Origin: Membranipora membranacea
Taxonomy: Eukaryota > Bryozoa > Gymnolaemata > Cheilostomatida > Membraniporidae
DNA length: 64,000 nt
Direction of reading: 5' to 3'
NCBI GenBank assembly: GCA_914767715.1
Contig: OU612068.1
Span: 2,728,001-2,792,000, forward strand
A program made the translations under genes and the position numbers. Numbering within the stretch: the first letter of the stretch is position 1; the number at the start of each line of letters is the position of its first letter. Below, in pieces: positions 11,001 to 21,168 of this stretch. The notes under the pieces were generated by a model that worked only from the letters and a program-made list of their open reading frames with translations, made no database searches and was not told the origin of the DNA.

Positions 11001-13611
11001 TTAGTGATCGATAATAATCATCATTGTAGGTTGAAAGGTCTTTTAGTTGGGCAAAAAGCGCTAATAGCGGCAAAGGCACATTCATTTCTTCTAATGAGAT
11101 TTTGAAACTGATGAGCACTTTTTTTTATTTTTTATTTAGATTGCTATGGTGGAGTATAATAGAATATTTAACTGGAATATCAACCCTAATTATGAAAGAT
11201 AGAAAATGCACACCTCGGATGGAAGATTAAGAAGACATTGTCTTTGGAGACATATGTGACTCCTCCCTCATACATATACTCATTACCAGGTACATTGGGT
11301 ATGGCAAATATCCTATCACCTTTCCTTACAGATGGCCTTTTCTCTAAAAGTCCAGGTACCTAACAAAATAGATTATCATTTAAATTCAATCAAGACCTCA
11401 AATCTGATTGTAAGGAGGCAATATTTGTGTAACGACAAACAACAATGAAAAAACAATGATCACTCTGAAGGTAAAGGTTTTACATAGAAGCAAAATAACT
11501 CATCTTAACCTATCAGTTAACAGATAATAAGTTTGCCTGCTTTCGAAATTGCTTCCCCCTGCTGATCAGCTTATCGGTAGAAGGGGAGCAAACCCGAATG
11601 CAAGAAAACTGGATAAAACTTGACCTGAATGTTCATCACCATGCATCTTATCATAAACACATACAAAAAGATATGTATATATTTATATACACATGCGAAT
11701 ATTAATATATATATATAATCTTGTAAAGCCCAAAAGTAGCTAGCTTGACAAGTAGCTGTGAAACTTGGTGCTCATTCTCACCTTTAGAATGAATCTTGGC
11801 TCATTATCTTCACTACGCTGAGTGTCCCGCATCAGCTCAGCATGTGATTTGTTGTAGAAACTCAGGTCTATTTCCTGTTGTAGCTCCTCGAGGTACAACA
11901 GATTGTGAAAATACTCTTTGTACTGTGTTCCATCACCATATACAAGTCCAGAAAGTCTCAGCTGGATTCTTCAAATTAAAATAATACCTTTCATATGGGG
12001 AGCTGAGGTGTCCAGAGTTCCAGGCTACTACTGCTCACAAGTTCAATTCTTTTGGGTTGCCCTTTTTTGAAGTTGCCGTTACATGAGAGCATGGGGGAGG
12101 GGAGAGCATAATCATCATTTTTTTCATTATCATTTCTAGTCTGATAAGTCATTGTTCACATAGAATAGATTGTACAGTTTATTGTTTATGTGCCGGGAAG
12201 TTTTACCTGAGTTCGTCCAAATCCCAGTCATGCAATACTTTGATATTAGAGGGGATGTCATACTTGTCAAGGTCTGCGGTGTACTTCAGTTCATTATCAT
12301 CAGCGCCATTATTCAATCTATAAAGAAGGTATCAGCACTATATTCTGCTCAAGAGAAGATAATATCTACTCCTGATTAGTATATAATATAACGAACAAGT
12401 ACCTGACATACCATAAAATAAGTAGTATAACCTCTTATAAAAAATGGCTGGCAAATTCCCAAGCCTTTGGTAAAGTGGTACTAGTACTACTCAAATCGGA
12501 TAAAGAATTTTAATACTATTTTCCAAACAAATGCAAAAATGATGCAGTTACAGAAGCAGTTACAGCGGCAGCTACAGGCAAAATCTAATCACCGCATCAA
12601 ACAAAAGTTGCAGTGGATTGTTGGTCACTTACATGTCAATAAACTGCTTGTTGTCTAACCAAATAATTTCCAATTCTTGTTTGCTCCAGTCTTGCGGTGA
12701 AGACCATTCACTCGCATCCCCTTCTTGGTGAGGCTTTGGTCTGACCAATTCCTGAAAAGTTTCCCTATCTTCTTCAAAGACGAAGTCGTAACGTATATAT
12801 TTTACTCTTACGTACACCTTTCCCTTGATGTTGAAGTTAAAGCGAACCCTGATAGGTACACTCCCACATTGCTCGAAGCCTTCTTTACATGTTAAGCGTA
12901 GAGTGACTTTATACTCCTCTGAAAGGTTAGGAAAGTTTGTCGCTAGTCTAAATGTTTGATAAATTAAAAATGGTGAACCAGGACACCGATGAAAACTTCC
13001 CTCGCATCATAAATGAATGGATTGAGTCATCCTTGACAGGATCCTCTTTTAAGTGGAGACAAGATAAACTGTATAAACTGTTTTGGTTGAAGACCTTCGC
13101 TGTAAACTAAATCTAACAGAAAAAAAGAAGATTAGATGTCCATATATGAGGATTATGTAACTAAGCATAAGCTTCCAATCGATACTCTTACCTTGCTGCC
13201 CCAACCACCTGAAGTCACCACCAGCTCTCAGATTTGCATCATCTACAGTGCACAGGTTGGTGTAAGGATTGTCTTCTCTGAATATGACATTATAAGAGTC
13301 AAATCTCACTTTGGATCTGGAAGTGCTTCTTATGTCAAAGTGGATATCCAAAGGCCTGAACTCTGATAGTATAAAAAGCTCGTCTTTTTTGCGGTCGTAC
13401 CTTTGAGAGAAGTGAGCTGGTTGTGGATGAAGTCGACAGTCAATCTCTATGCCCACTTCATCACTAAAATAAAAAAGTCTGAATTCTGAAGCCAGCAGTC
13501 AAACAAGATAGACACGCAACAATTATCACACTATATGCAGATATGGTGTAGGATACATAGACAATAATCATTATTACCTAGTTGGTCCATTCCACTGCAC
13601 CTTTTTGACAT
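5064..13611 (-). CDS. MOV10: MOV10-like RNA helicase, copy 1 (core gene)
   Basis: Superfamily-1 (Upf1/MOV10-type) RNA helicase; relatives (MOV10, Armitage, SDE3) act in cytoplasmic RNA silencing and retroelement or virus control. Exons 5' to 3': 13601-13611, 13192-13463, 12633-12918, 12207-12317, 11782-11956, 11214-11359, 10051-10245, 9616-9763, 9277-9432, 8556-8665, 8205-8404, 7201-7415, 6750-6962, 6196-6411, 5651-5924, 5064-5134. Phases agree and the frame is open (932 codons plus stop). Motifs: GPPGTGKT Walker A (432-439), DEAG box (553-556), GDPQQLGP (584-591), [12 protein letters not shown] (about 776-787), NVAVTRAK (821-828). DEAG rather than DEAD-type acid box and the VPGL.EKRP segment are MOV10 features. 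Near the C-terminus is a P-A-D-G tandem repeat. The ATG used here (MSKS) is the start of copy 2; in copy 1 this short exon is fused to upstream exons (see 13601-16198), so the true 5' end is uncertain. Confidence 0.8.
7510..8000 (+). mobile_element. Retroelement ORF relic in helicase intron, unit 1
   Basis: The plus strand, antisense to the helicase, encodes an open stretch at 7512-7850 with [17 protein letters not shown] and [17 protein letters not shown], then NRRQCQNTK. This resembles the linker upstream of the reverse transcriptase in some non-LTR elements (tryptophan/leucine-rich start, lysine-rich middle, RRQ motif), but no RT motif follows. It lies wholly inside the intron 7416-8204. 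Copy 2 is at 23622-24112 with the same ends. Family assignment is tentative. Confidence 0.4.
8729..8801. repeat. 73-bp hairpin in helicase intron, unit 1
   Basis: Arms TGGTTAAGTGTCC-AA-ACTAACAAT and ATTGTTAGT-GT-GGACACTTAACCA pair over about 24 bases with a central mismatch and a loop of about 24 bases. It lies in the intron 8666-9276, just upstream of a splice acceptor. No clear target duplication. Conserved in copy 2 at 24842-24914, where the loop has changed while the stem is intact. Confidence 0.6.
10354..10989. mobile_element. Non-autonomous DNA transposon with TTAA flanks, unit 1 (longer version)
   Basis: Perfect 17-bp terminal inverted repeats AGGGCAACCAAGGTTTC / GAAACCTTGGTTGCCCT are directly flanked by TTAA (10350-10353 and 10990-10993). 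TTAA targets are used by piggyBac and Kolobok elements. The 636-bp body has no usable coding frame. It lies in the intron 10246-11213. Copy 2 (26471-26847) lacks about 270 internal bases. Confidence 0.75.
13106..13113. other. Empty target site matching the 3.6-kb insertion of unit 2
   Basis: ACTAAATC occurs once here inside the intron 12919-13191. In unit 2 the same intron has ACTAAATC on both sides of a 3.6-kb element (28962-28969 and 32579-32586). This is the pre-insertion state and dates the insertion after the segment duplication. Confidence 0.85.
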
Positions 13612-13616
13612 GGTTT

Positions 13617-16156
13617 CATTGTAACTACTGATATCACTTTCCAGCTGTCGCTCCTCAAGATAGAGCAGATTATGGAATGTTACTTTGTACTGTGCGGCAC
13701 TTGTTGCACTTGCTGCACTTGTTGCAGCTTTTGCACTTGTTGCACCTGTTGCATTGCCCCCAAGTATCAATTTTTTCCTGTCCATATCAATAACATATAA
13801 TTTTATAGAAAGCCATATTGATTTTGAGAGGAATAGCTGAGCAGACATCGCCAACTGTGTCAAGATAACCCATAGAGTTATTATATACTATATAGTATAT
13901 AATAACTCTATGAGATATCCTCACACACACAGACCATAGAAACGAAAAAAGTACAACACCTAGAAGTTACTGCATTTTTTGTCAATACAGCTTCACAACA
14001 AAACCTCATTTATTTCAGCTCCACCACTCTGGGTTGTGTGCATCTTGGTTATATTGTATTTTAATTATTAACTATTTGCCTTTTTTTCCAAGACTTTAAT
14101 TGCTGATGATAAGTAAGCAGTAAGTTTTTGATGGTAGGTTTGAAATCTCTAGCTTTGCAGTACCTGGCATTTTAGAGACAATTGATACATAACAACAGAA
14201 TGTAATTTGCAAACCATTTTGAAACTGGATTTAAAGAAAATTAAAACCTTAAGTGATATGATGAACAGCCATTTTCATTGATGAACAGTAGTACCTTTCA
14301 GAGATAAGCTGATGTAACACATGAGAACTGAAGATCCTCTTTTATATATTGAGTAATTCATTATATTATTCGTACCTTAAAATGTGAGGCCAATTTCCTA
14401 ACACTCTAAGGTGTTGAGGAATGTTGTATCGTGGCAGTTGCTTGGTATACACCAGTTGTTCAGAATTATCTGCAGCTCTTTTTCTATTAAAAATATATCA
14501 ACATTGATATGAGTTGTAGCAGAGTTGCAAGTTGCAGAGTTGCAAAGCTTGAATGGCCTAAAATACATAACATATTATAATGCATCCTTGCAGTTAAAAT
14601 GAAAGTTATTACTATCAAAGCTCAATAATGTTCCTTGATGAGATATCTTGTTCTGAAACTGCTGGGAAAAGTTACTCGGACATCGAGATTTAACTATAAG
14701 GACATGTATCGCTGATCGTTAGAGAGGGTCGGGCCTTCTGGTCTGCAGGATCGACTGGCGGGGGCTTTGTGGGAGGGTGGTGGGTAGGTGGTGTCGGTGG
14801 TTTGGTTTCCCTTGGCTATCTGGGCGAACCGGTGTGGTCTCAGTTTTATTCAATCGGGTGGTCGCCACTCTAGTCATTCATTGCATGGACTAACGGACCA
14901 TCATTATTATTATTAGTTATTGCAGGAACCTAATACAAAGAGAAAATTTTTTAGTACAAGCACATGCACAGAATGGCTTTGTCTTAAATTACACGTGTGG
15001 TAACAAAGTGAACATGAATTATCTGAGTAGGACATACAAACAGTGGGTCAACCATCCACTTGATTGCTATATTATTTCTATAATTTGTTTTCGCTACGAG
15101 TCGTTTGATCTCAATCAAATTTCCTAGACAGCATATGCAAGCCAAGGTAACAGTATAAGCCTATGAGTGAACATTATATCGATATAAATCCCAATTTGTC
15201 TCATAAGCTGAAAAGTACTCACTTTCCGAAAAAGTCATCTAACCAAATAATGGTCAGTTTGTTTTTTCTCCAATCTTGTGGCGGTCCTGATCAGTCATTA
15301 ATGTCATCCTGGATGGATCCTTCTAATTCCGGATATAGTTCTCGATCATCCTCTAGCACAAAGTCGTAATTTATATACCTTCGCTTTTCATGCTTTACTC
15401 CATCGATGTTAAAATTGAACTGAACCGAGATGGGCACACTTCCACTCCGTTTGATGTGAGTCGAGTCATGTTTTAAGGGTAGATGAATGCTGACTGTGTA
15501 CATCTCTGAAATGCATATCAACACTTGATGATTAGGATTCAGGTTTTGGAATGTCCGTTCAGACGCCCTCAACAATTAGCATACCATATCTGACATGCAA
15601 ACCGAAAGGTGCTGGTATACTCCTATATCCGTTCCAGGGCTCAAAGTTCCATTAGTTTCAGTTTATAGGTCATAAACGATGGATATAAGGATATCGATGC
15701 TCTAAGTTGATAAGATCCACCAAATAATCTTACCTTGAGGTCTTAGCCATTTACATGATCCTCCTGAGCTCAGGCCCAGTTCATCTTTAGGGATCAGTTT
15801 TGTGTAAGGGTTATCTTCCTTGAATTTCACATTGTAAGAGTCAAATCTCACACGTTTTGACCTAAAAGAATTTCTGATATCAAAGTGGATGTCTAACTTT
15901 GTGAAGTTTGAAAGTATCATTAGCACTTTCTTCCCTTGAATGCTTTGTAGATAGTTACTAGCTGGTGCAGGATCAAATCTATGGTCGATCTCTATGCTAC
16001 CGCAATCACTGTAAAAAACAAGAAACTCAGAAATAAAACCATGCATCCAAGTTAAGAAAGAAAGCTGACTATTTTTTGTTCTTTCACAGCGACTGCATAC
16101 ATTGATCTGTGTTGGAAAATGAAATACAAGCTCATTACACAATGTCAGCCTCAGTA
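13617..16156. other. Segment present once in the window; left part of duplication unit 2
   Basis: This 2.5-kb stretch has no second copy in the window. Homology between units ends at 13616 / 33045 and begins again at position 1 / 16157. In a simple tandem duplication this segment is the left end of the repeated unit, so its counterpart should lie directly left of position 1. It contains the extra N-terminal helicase exons and the 42-bp palindrome. Confidence 0.7.
13871..13912. repeat. 42-bp perfect palindrome with 8-bp flanking duplication
   Basis: The sequence starting CATAGAGTTATTATATACTA is identical to its own reverse complement over 42 bp. Flanks AGATAACC (13863-13870) and AGATATCC (13913-13920) differ at one of eight bases. 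The end CATAGA.TTA..ATATACTA resembles the end of the long-inverted-repeat element at 28970-32578, which also has an 8-bp duplication. It may be a minimal derivative of that family. It sits in the intron between exons 14376-14483 and 13601-13735. Confidence 0.7.
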
Positions 16157-16198
16157 CACATACCTGCTGATGTATTCTGAGGAATCAAACGCTGCCAT

Positions 16199-18266
16199 CT
16201 TAGTCACGGTTTTACATTCTGCCCACTGAGTGGAAGTTTCCTTGCTCTGCTTTCATGCTCCACAATTGCACAGTCAATCAAAGATTTCACCACGCAACAA
16301 GACAAGCATGGTTGTATGGCTATGATCTTAAGTTCATGTGCATTATCTTATATTATGTTCTCAGCATATTCAAAACCAACTAGATGCAAGAAATAAGCGT
16401 ACCGAAGACCCGGCAACTTTTTAACAAATCATACAATACAATATATTGGTTTGTTCTAATATCACACAGTAGATTGTTTAGTTAAAAAAAACACTAAAAA
16501 AAATCAATTAATAAGGCTTATATCGGTACGGTATCAGTATTGATTTAGATCTATGAAGACCAATATTGAAAAGCATTATCAATTGTCAAAGCAAATGTAC
16601 GAGCATTGTTTTTATACTAATACTAAGTCATGTTTTGGTTTAGCCTGATCAGCCCCATTTTTGTTGTTTTGAGGCCGCTGACATAAGGCTAAGTCATCGT
16701 TTGGATTTCTATTCACATATATGACTTTAAAAATCTTTGGCAGCTGGGGCTTCGACCCAGATCGCACTAAAGCTGATGTTTGCCCCAACAGTTATCATAA
16801 GAGCTCAGTGTGTAAACAAAGCAAACGCTTGTCCCAAGATGCTGATTTCAGCTCCTTCCAGCTAGCAATAACAATAACAATACCCTTTTTGATAGATTTA
16901 CGTGAATGACAAAATTAAATATGGTTTCATTAAAAAAAGTACTAAAAATTTTGATGCATAACATGGTGTTACAGTTAAACCTGATGGGTGCAACTCCCGT
17001 CATATAATAGGACCTAGGTAAACTCCAAACTCAGGAAAATTTCCATCTTGTAATGAGACTTATTACCATCTACACTAAGCTGATGCTGTGTCAATAAAAT
17101 CTTGCCACATCAATATAATAAAAGCCTTAGCATATATACATACAATGATCTTGATATGTAATTCTAGCAGTATTATGGTAATATTGGTGAGTTTTGACTA
17201 AATAATGTTGTTGAATTGTTTTGCCTGAAATAAGACTTTATTTAATCTTTACTCCACATGTTCTGAAATTTATATGTTCTGTTAATTTTTAACTAAAACT
17301 AACTTTTAACTTTTAACTAACTAAAAATATTAGCCTTGTCACGCAGCTACTTTATTGTTTTGGGGAACGAAACAAAAACAGTACCGGCGTAAAAAGGCTA
17401 GGAAAATATAACAAAAATCCAGTTTACCAGCCATATTTAACTGTAAGCCCATTGGACAATCAGTACAATGGGCAAGGGAAGTGATGGAATGTAACATTGG
17501 TTGTCTCCTCTCTTGTCACTCATTAAGATCAGTAGACGTTATGATTTCTCGATATCATTGTCCTGTGATTGCCCTGTAATTCCCGAAGCACAGTTCTTAC
17601 AAATATTTTACCAATAAACTATGCTTAGTATAGTGCATAAGATATCATCATAGGTACAAAGGTGAATGTTCGAATGTATGTATGCATGTTTTTTTCTTTT
17701 TCCTCCAAAAATCAACAATAAAGAAATGTATAACCGAAGAGCAGCTTATAACATATGAGAAACTTGCGCTAGGGATAATAAATCACTATCATCAGAGGAC
17801 TACAGACACAGACTGTCTTCTCTAAATATCACACCTATAGCGTATATAGAGAAACCAAAACAACCTAAACACTACCACAGCTATCCACTGCTAACATCTG
17901 AAAACAGTGAATGTCGCCATTTTGCTGGAACAAACAGCAGCTCACTGCTAAAGTATGTAGCAGGCGAGGCTGCATATTGTAAAAGAAATATAGACCTTAA
18001 TTTGTTTTAATCAATTTTCTATATCTTTAGATGGGTTTTCACTTAATTAAAATCATCTTATACCCCACTAGTGCCATGTTAGTTTCAGCATAATTAAAAT
18101 TTTTAAAAAGGTTTGAACATCATGACATGATAGAATCAATAGTTGGAAATGTCCAGCATATTGGTTATGTGGCAGAAGCATCTGGTACTGTGGGACACAA
18201 AGTTAAGCATAATTAAATCCAAGAGATGGTATTAAAATTCACTTCTCGCTCCAGACTACCTTAAAA
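16199..18266. other. Non-coding interval between helicase start and GPCR, unit 2
   Basis: Equivalent of 43-2159. I see no supported gene. It would hold the promoter for the exon at 16164-16198. Contains the foldback repeats at 16641-16691 and about 17332-17399. Confidence 0.6.
16641..16691. repeat. Small foldback repeat, unit 2 copy of 485-535
   Basis: Same TAGCCTGATCAG start and AAGGCTA end as 485-535, in the same place relative to the helicase first exon and the GPCR. Confidence 0.5.
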
Positions 18267-19205
18267 ATGAATACTTCAGCCTGTAATACAACCTGCAATG
18301 GCACAAGTGACCAGCCGAGTCATGGACCATGGAAGAATTATTACTCAACAGTCCCAACCCTCGGAGGCATAGGGACGATTTTCATCATAATTCTCATTAT
18401 AATCAGCAACATGGTCATACTGCTGGTCTTTAAACGGATGAAGAAGCTGAAGATAAATCATTACTACCTGATTGCGCTCTCAGTATACGATCTGATGTTG
18501 GTTCCAGGATTAGCTGTTTCGTGCTACATGATAACCAATGGGAGTATATGGATGACAGATCTTATATGCGACATGATTGGCTTATTGTTGGCCACATCGC
18601 CACTGACAGCAACTATAAACGTACACTGTCTTATGTGCATAGACAAAACCCTCTCTGTATTTAAGCCGCATATGTATAACAATTTTGTCAAACGGTCTAA
18701 TTCCAAAACTGGGATTGTGGTAGCCTTAGCATGTTGTATGTTTGTACCTTTGATATACTTTATTGTGATGTGGAAGCTGAATGTGTTGAACTTTGATTTT
18801 TTCCCAGAGGCCGGTATCTGTAAGATTAGATTTACAGTCAAGTCTTTCCTAGGTGTAGGATTTGCTATTTGTTTTAGCCTTGTGGCCGAAGTCGTATGCC
18901 ATGCGCTGATTATCAGAAAGATTCTCAGCATGGCAAGAAATGACAGGCAGCGCCTTATAAGGGTGTCAAAAACTGTTTTACTCACTGTCGGAACTTATCA
19001 CGTTTGTTGGCTGCCATATTTTCTTACGACTGTTCTAAGCCTTTCCAACAACAATATCACTCAAAAACACGGTGATTTCATTCGCCCTGTTGTCACTATT
19101 TTGGTCTGTAGCAGTAGCTATGTGAACATATTCATATTTGTGTTGACTCTGCCTGGATTTAAGGAACATATTCCTTGTCGTGGAGCGAGAATAGGCGTAG
19201 AATGA
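18267..19205 (+). CDS. Rhodopsin-class GPCR, copy 2 (single exon, 312 aa)
   Basis: Intact duplicate of the receptor at 2160-3098, with the same seven-helix plan, D75, C101/C185 pair, CWLPY in TM6 and the altered D126-K-T and N287-IFIF motifs. I count five base changes across the reading frame: three change residues conservatively (V158M in TM4, I197V in TM5, R267K in ECL3) and two are silent. Both copies therefore look functional. Start and local upstream context are the same, but about 80 bp upstream the unit 1 GGTACT repeat is replaced by different sequence, so the two promoters may differ slightly. Confidence 0.9.
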   Translation: MNTSACNTTCNGTSDQPSHGPWKNYYSTVPTLGGIGTIFIIILIIISNMVILLVFKRMKKLKINHYYLIALSVYDLMLVPGLAVSCYMITNGSIWMTDLICDMIGLLLATSPLTATINVHCLMCIDKTLSVFKPHMYNNFVKRSNSKTGIVVALACCMFVPLIYFIVMWKLNVLNFDFFPEAGICKIRFTVKSFLGVGFAICFSLVAEVVCHALIIRKILSMARNDRQRLIRVSKTVLLTVGTYHVCWLPYFLTTVLSLSNNNITQKHGDFIRPVVTILVCSSSYVNIFIFVLTLPGFKEHIPCRGARIGVE

Positions 19206-19663
19206 GTCACATTTAGTTATAGAAAGTGTCAATGGCATCGTCTTCTTATTATGTCCGTTCTTAGGTTTGTCACAGTGAAGTTTTCTGGTGTCTCTGATGT
19301 AAAAAAATATATATCAATTTTATAAGCTGATAAAGTCATAAATCAGCATAAATCAGCATAGAAAATGTTTATGTTGTTTGTGTAAGAGTTTATGTCGAAG
19401 TCTGTTGTCTATAAAAATTTTATTTTTTACTGAGAAGTATGAGTTGTCATCACCAAACCAACTATTATATTTCATCACTAATACCAACTTTTGTCTTTTA
19501 CTCCTTTTTAATAAATGCATATGAGGTAAGCCGCAAAATATGATAAATTTGTAATGAATACAAATAAATATTAATTCGCCCTTATGGATTCTCGGTTCAT
19601 TCTGCTCTTAGGCAGTTATAATCCAAAAAAATATAACTTAAATGGATAAAATCCTATCCAAGT

Positions 19664-20797
19664 GAAAATGAATGAATGAAAATGAATTGTGAGCTTTCTG
19701 ACCCTGTACCTTGCCATAGGTACGCTGATGACACAGAGTTCTGGGTGAGTTTTGGTGAACATGAAATCATCAACAACGAGAAAACGGCTAGGCCGAGTAT
19801 CAGGCAGGCTTTCTCCATCATCTCCTCATTCATGGAAAATAGTTATTTAAAACTGAACCCCACAAAGACACAATTCAGGCCACTTTCACATAAAAACTAA
19901 TCATCCTCATTTGCATCACTTGAATAAAATGATTCTTCCTCTGTTTCTCCATCGGCTACTGTTTGAATTCTTTGGGTGGTCATGGACTCTCGGTTAGAAT
20001 TTCTTCCAATTAAAATGTCTTAAGTTTGATCAGAACTTTTATTCCTGGAAGCCAGAATGACACTCATTCTTACCTTCATAACACGTAGGCTTGATTTCTT
20101 TAATTATTTTTCCTTCGCATTACCCGTCAAGCTAGTCTCACGTCTTCAGGTCATTCAGAATTTCTGCGCAAAAGTGTATTAGAAGTTCGAACCGCTTTTC
20201 ATCAGCTACATAAACCAAGCTTTAACTGCACTGGCTGTCCACCAGGTCACAATCTAGGTTTAAGTTGTCAATTATCGCCCATAAAATTTTCAATCATCCC
20301 CATCACATCCATTCCTTCATTTGTAAATCTTTCTTAACTTCTAAGCATTCTTGCACCACTCGTTTTAACATGGCCAACACTCTGATGAGAAGTTTTAACT
20401 GTAGATTAGTAACAGTGGGCGCGCAATCTAGTAATACTACCTTACCAGATGTGTTGAATTCTCTTCCATCCTACCTTTGCATTTTCACTTTCCCTCCCTC
20501 TTTTAAATCCAACCTGAAAACCCATCCGTTCTGTGAGGCCTATACCCCCTATATCTAGGTTTTATAGGGAATTTTTGTGCTGGGCAGTTGACACTTTTAG
20601 GTTCAATTTATCTTATCATCATATTTTCCCAACACAAAAATTTATATTGTGGTTAACTTTTAATCCACTTTATTTATTATACCAGCTACAGACTTATTTT
20701 TAGAAAATTACTTTGGACTTTAATATTTTATCTTATGTAAAGCGCTTAGAAAACAATTTTATAATACGCTGTAAAAATAAACTTTATTATTATTAAC
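19664..20797 (+). mobile_element. Decayed LINE (CR1/L2-like) 3' end, unit 2
   Basis: Duplicate of 3560-4692, with YADDTEFW at about 19724-19747, LNSLPSYL near 20455, and the GTAAAGCGCTTAG plus (ATT)n tail ending near 20797. It shares frameshifts and stops with the unit 1 copy, so it was already dead when duplicated. Confidence 0.8.
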
Positions 20798-21027
20798 TTA
20801 TTTCTGATCTGACACACACCCGCATTCGAGGCTGTGTTATTATGTATCCACCTTTCTCTCATCACTCAGCGATAATGACAGCACCAGCAAAAATGCTTCG
20901 TAACCTTCATTAAAAATCATATAATGGATTATATCGACATGTAATCATGGTTAGTGGTTGTGCCTTCAGCCTGAGCTTCAGTAATTTTTATTAAAAAACT
21001 ATCTGCGGGAGTGGTCCACAGAAAAAG

Positions 21028-21085
21028 TAGCCTTATATCAGCGGATCCATTTTCGTTGTTTTTGTTGGCCGCTGAGATAAGGCTA
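21028..21085. repeat. 58-bp foldback insertion, unit 2 copy of 4924-4981
   Basis: Same 17-bp inverted ends TAGCCTTATATCAGCGG and loop, in the presumed 3' UTR of helicase copy 2, between its stop (21169) and a minus-strand AATAAA at 20987-20992. Confidence 0.65.
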
Positions 21086-21168
21086 CAGGAAAAGCTATAA
21101 AGGTTGACTCCTCTGTCTTTAAAAAGAGTTAGACTAGAAATACTAATGATGTGAGTTCCAGTTAGACT

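Larger units (their letters stand above)
13601..16198 (-). pseudogene. Second N-terminal module (5' exons of a neighbouring helicase) fused upstream of copy 1, with a nonsense codon
   Basis: Exons 16164-16198 (ATG at 16196-16198, MAAFDSSEYIS), 15734-16008, 15223-15505, 14376-14483 and about 13735-13601 are diverged paralogues of the first exons of the core gene: SIEIDHRFDPAP matches [28 protein letters not shown] matches [29 protein letters not shown] matches [13 protein letters not shown]. Phases fit and the last exon runs across the duplication joint in frame into MSKS and on into the core gene. A protein of about 1207 codons with two N-terminal modules would result, but exon 15223-15505 contains an in-frame TGA (plus positions 15291-15293) where the paralogous exon has TGG. 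Translation from 16198 would stop after about 174 residues. The acceptor of the 13735 exon is ambiguous because it lies in a Thr/Ser/Ala-coding trinucleotide-like tract. Confidence 0.65.

Noticed and set aside
13571-13600. Alternative donor GTAATA after CTAG for the helicase start exon
   Set aside because: It leaves phase 1, while exon 13192-13463 needs phase 2; the joined frame would hit a stop at once. GTGCAG at 13600 fits.
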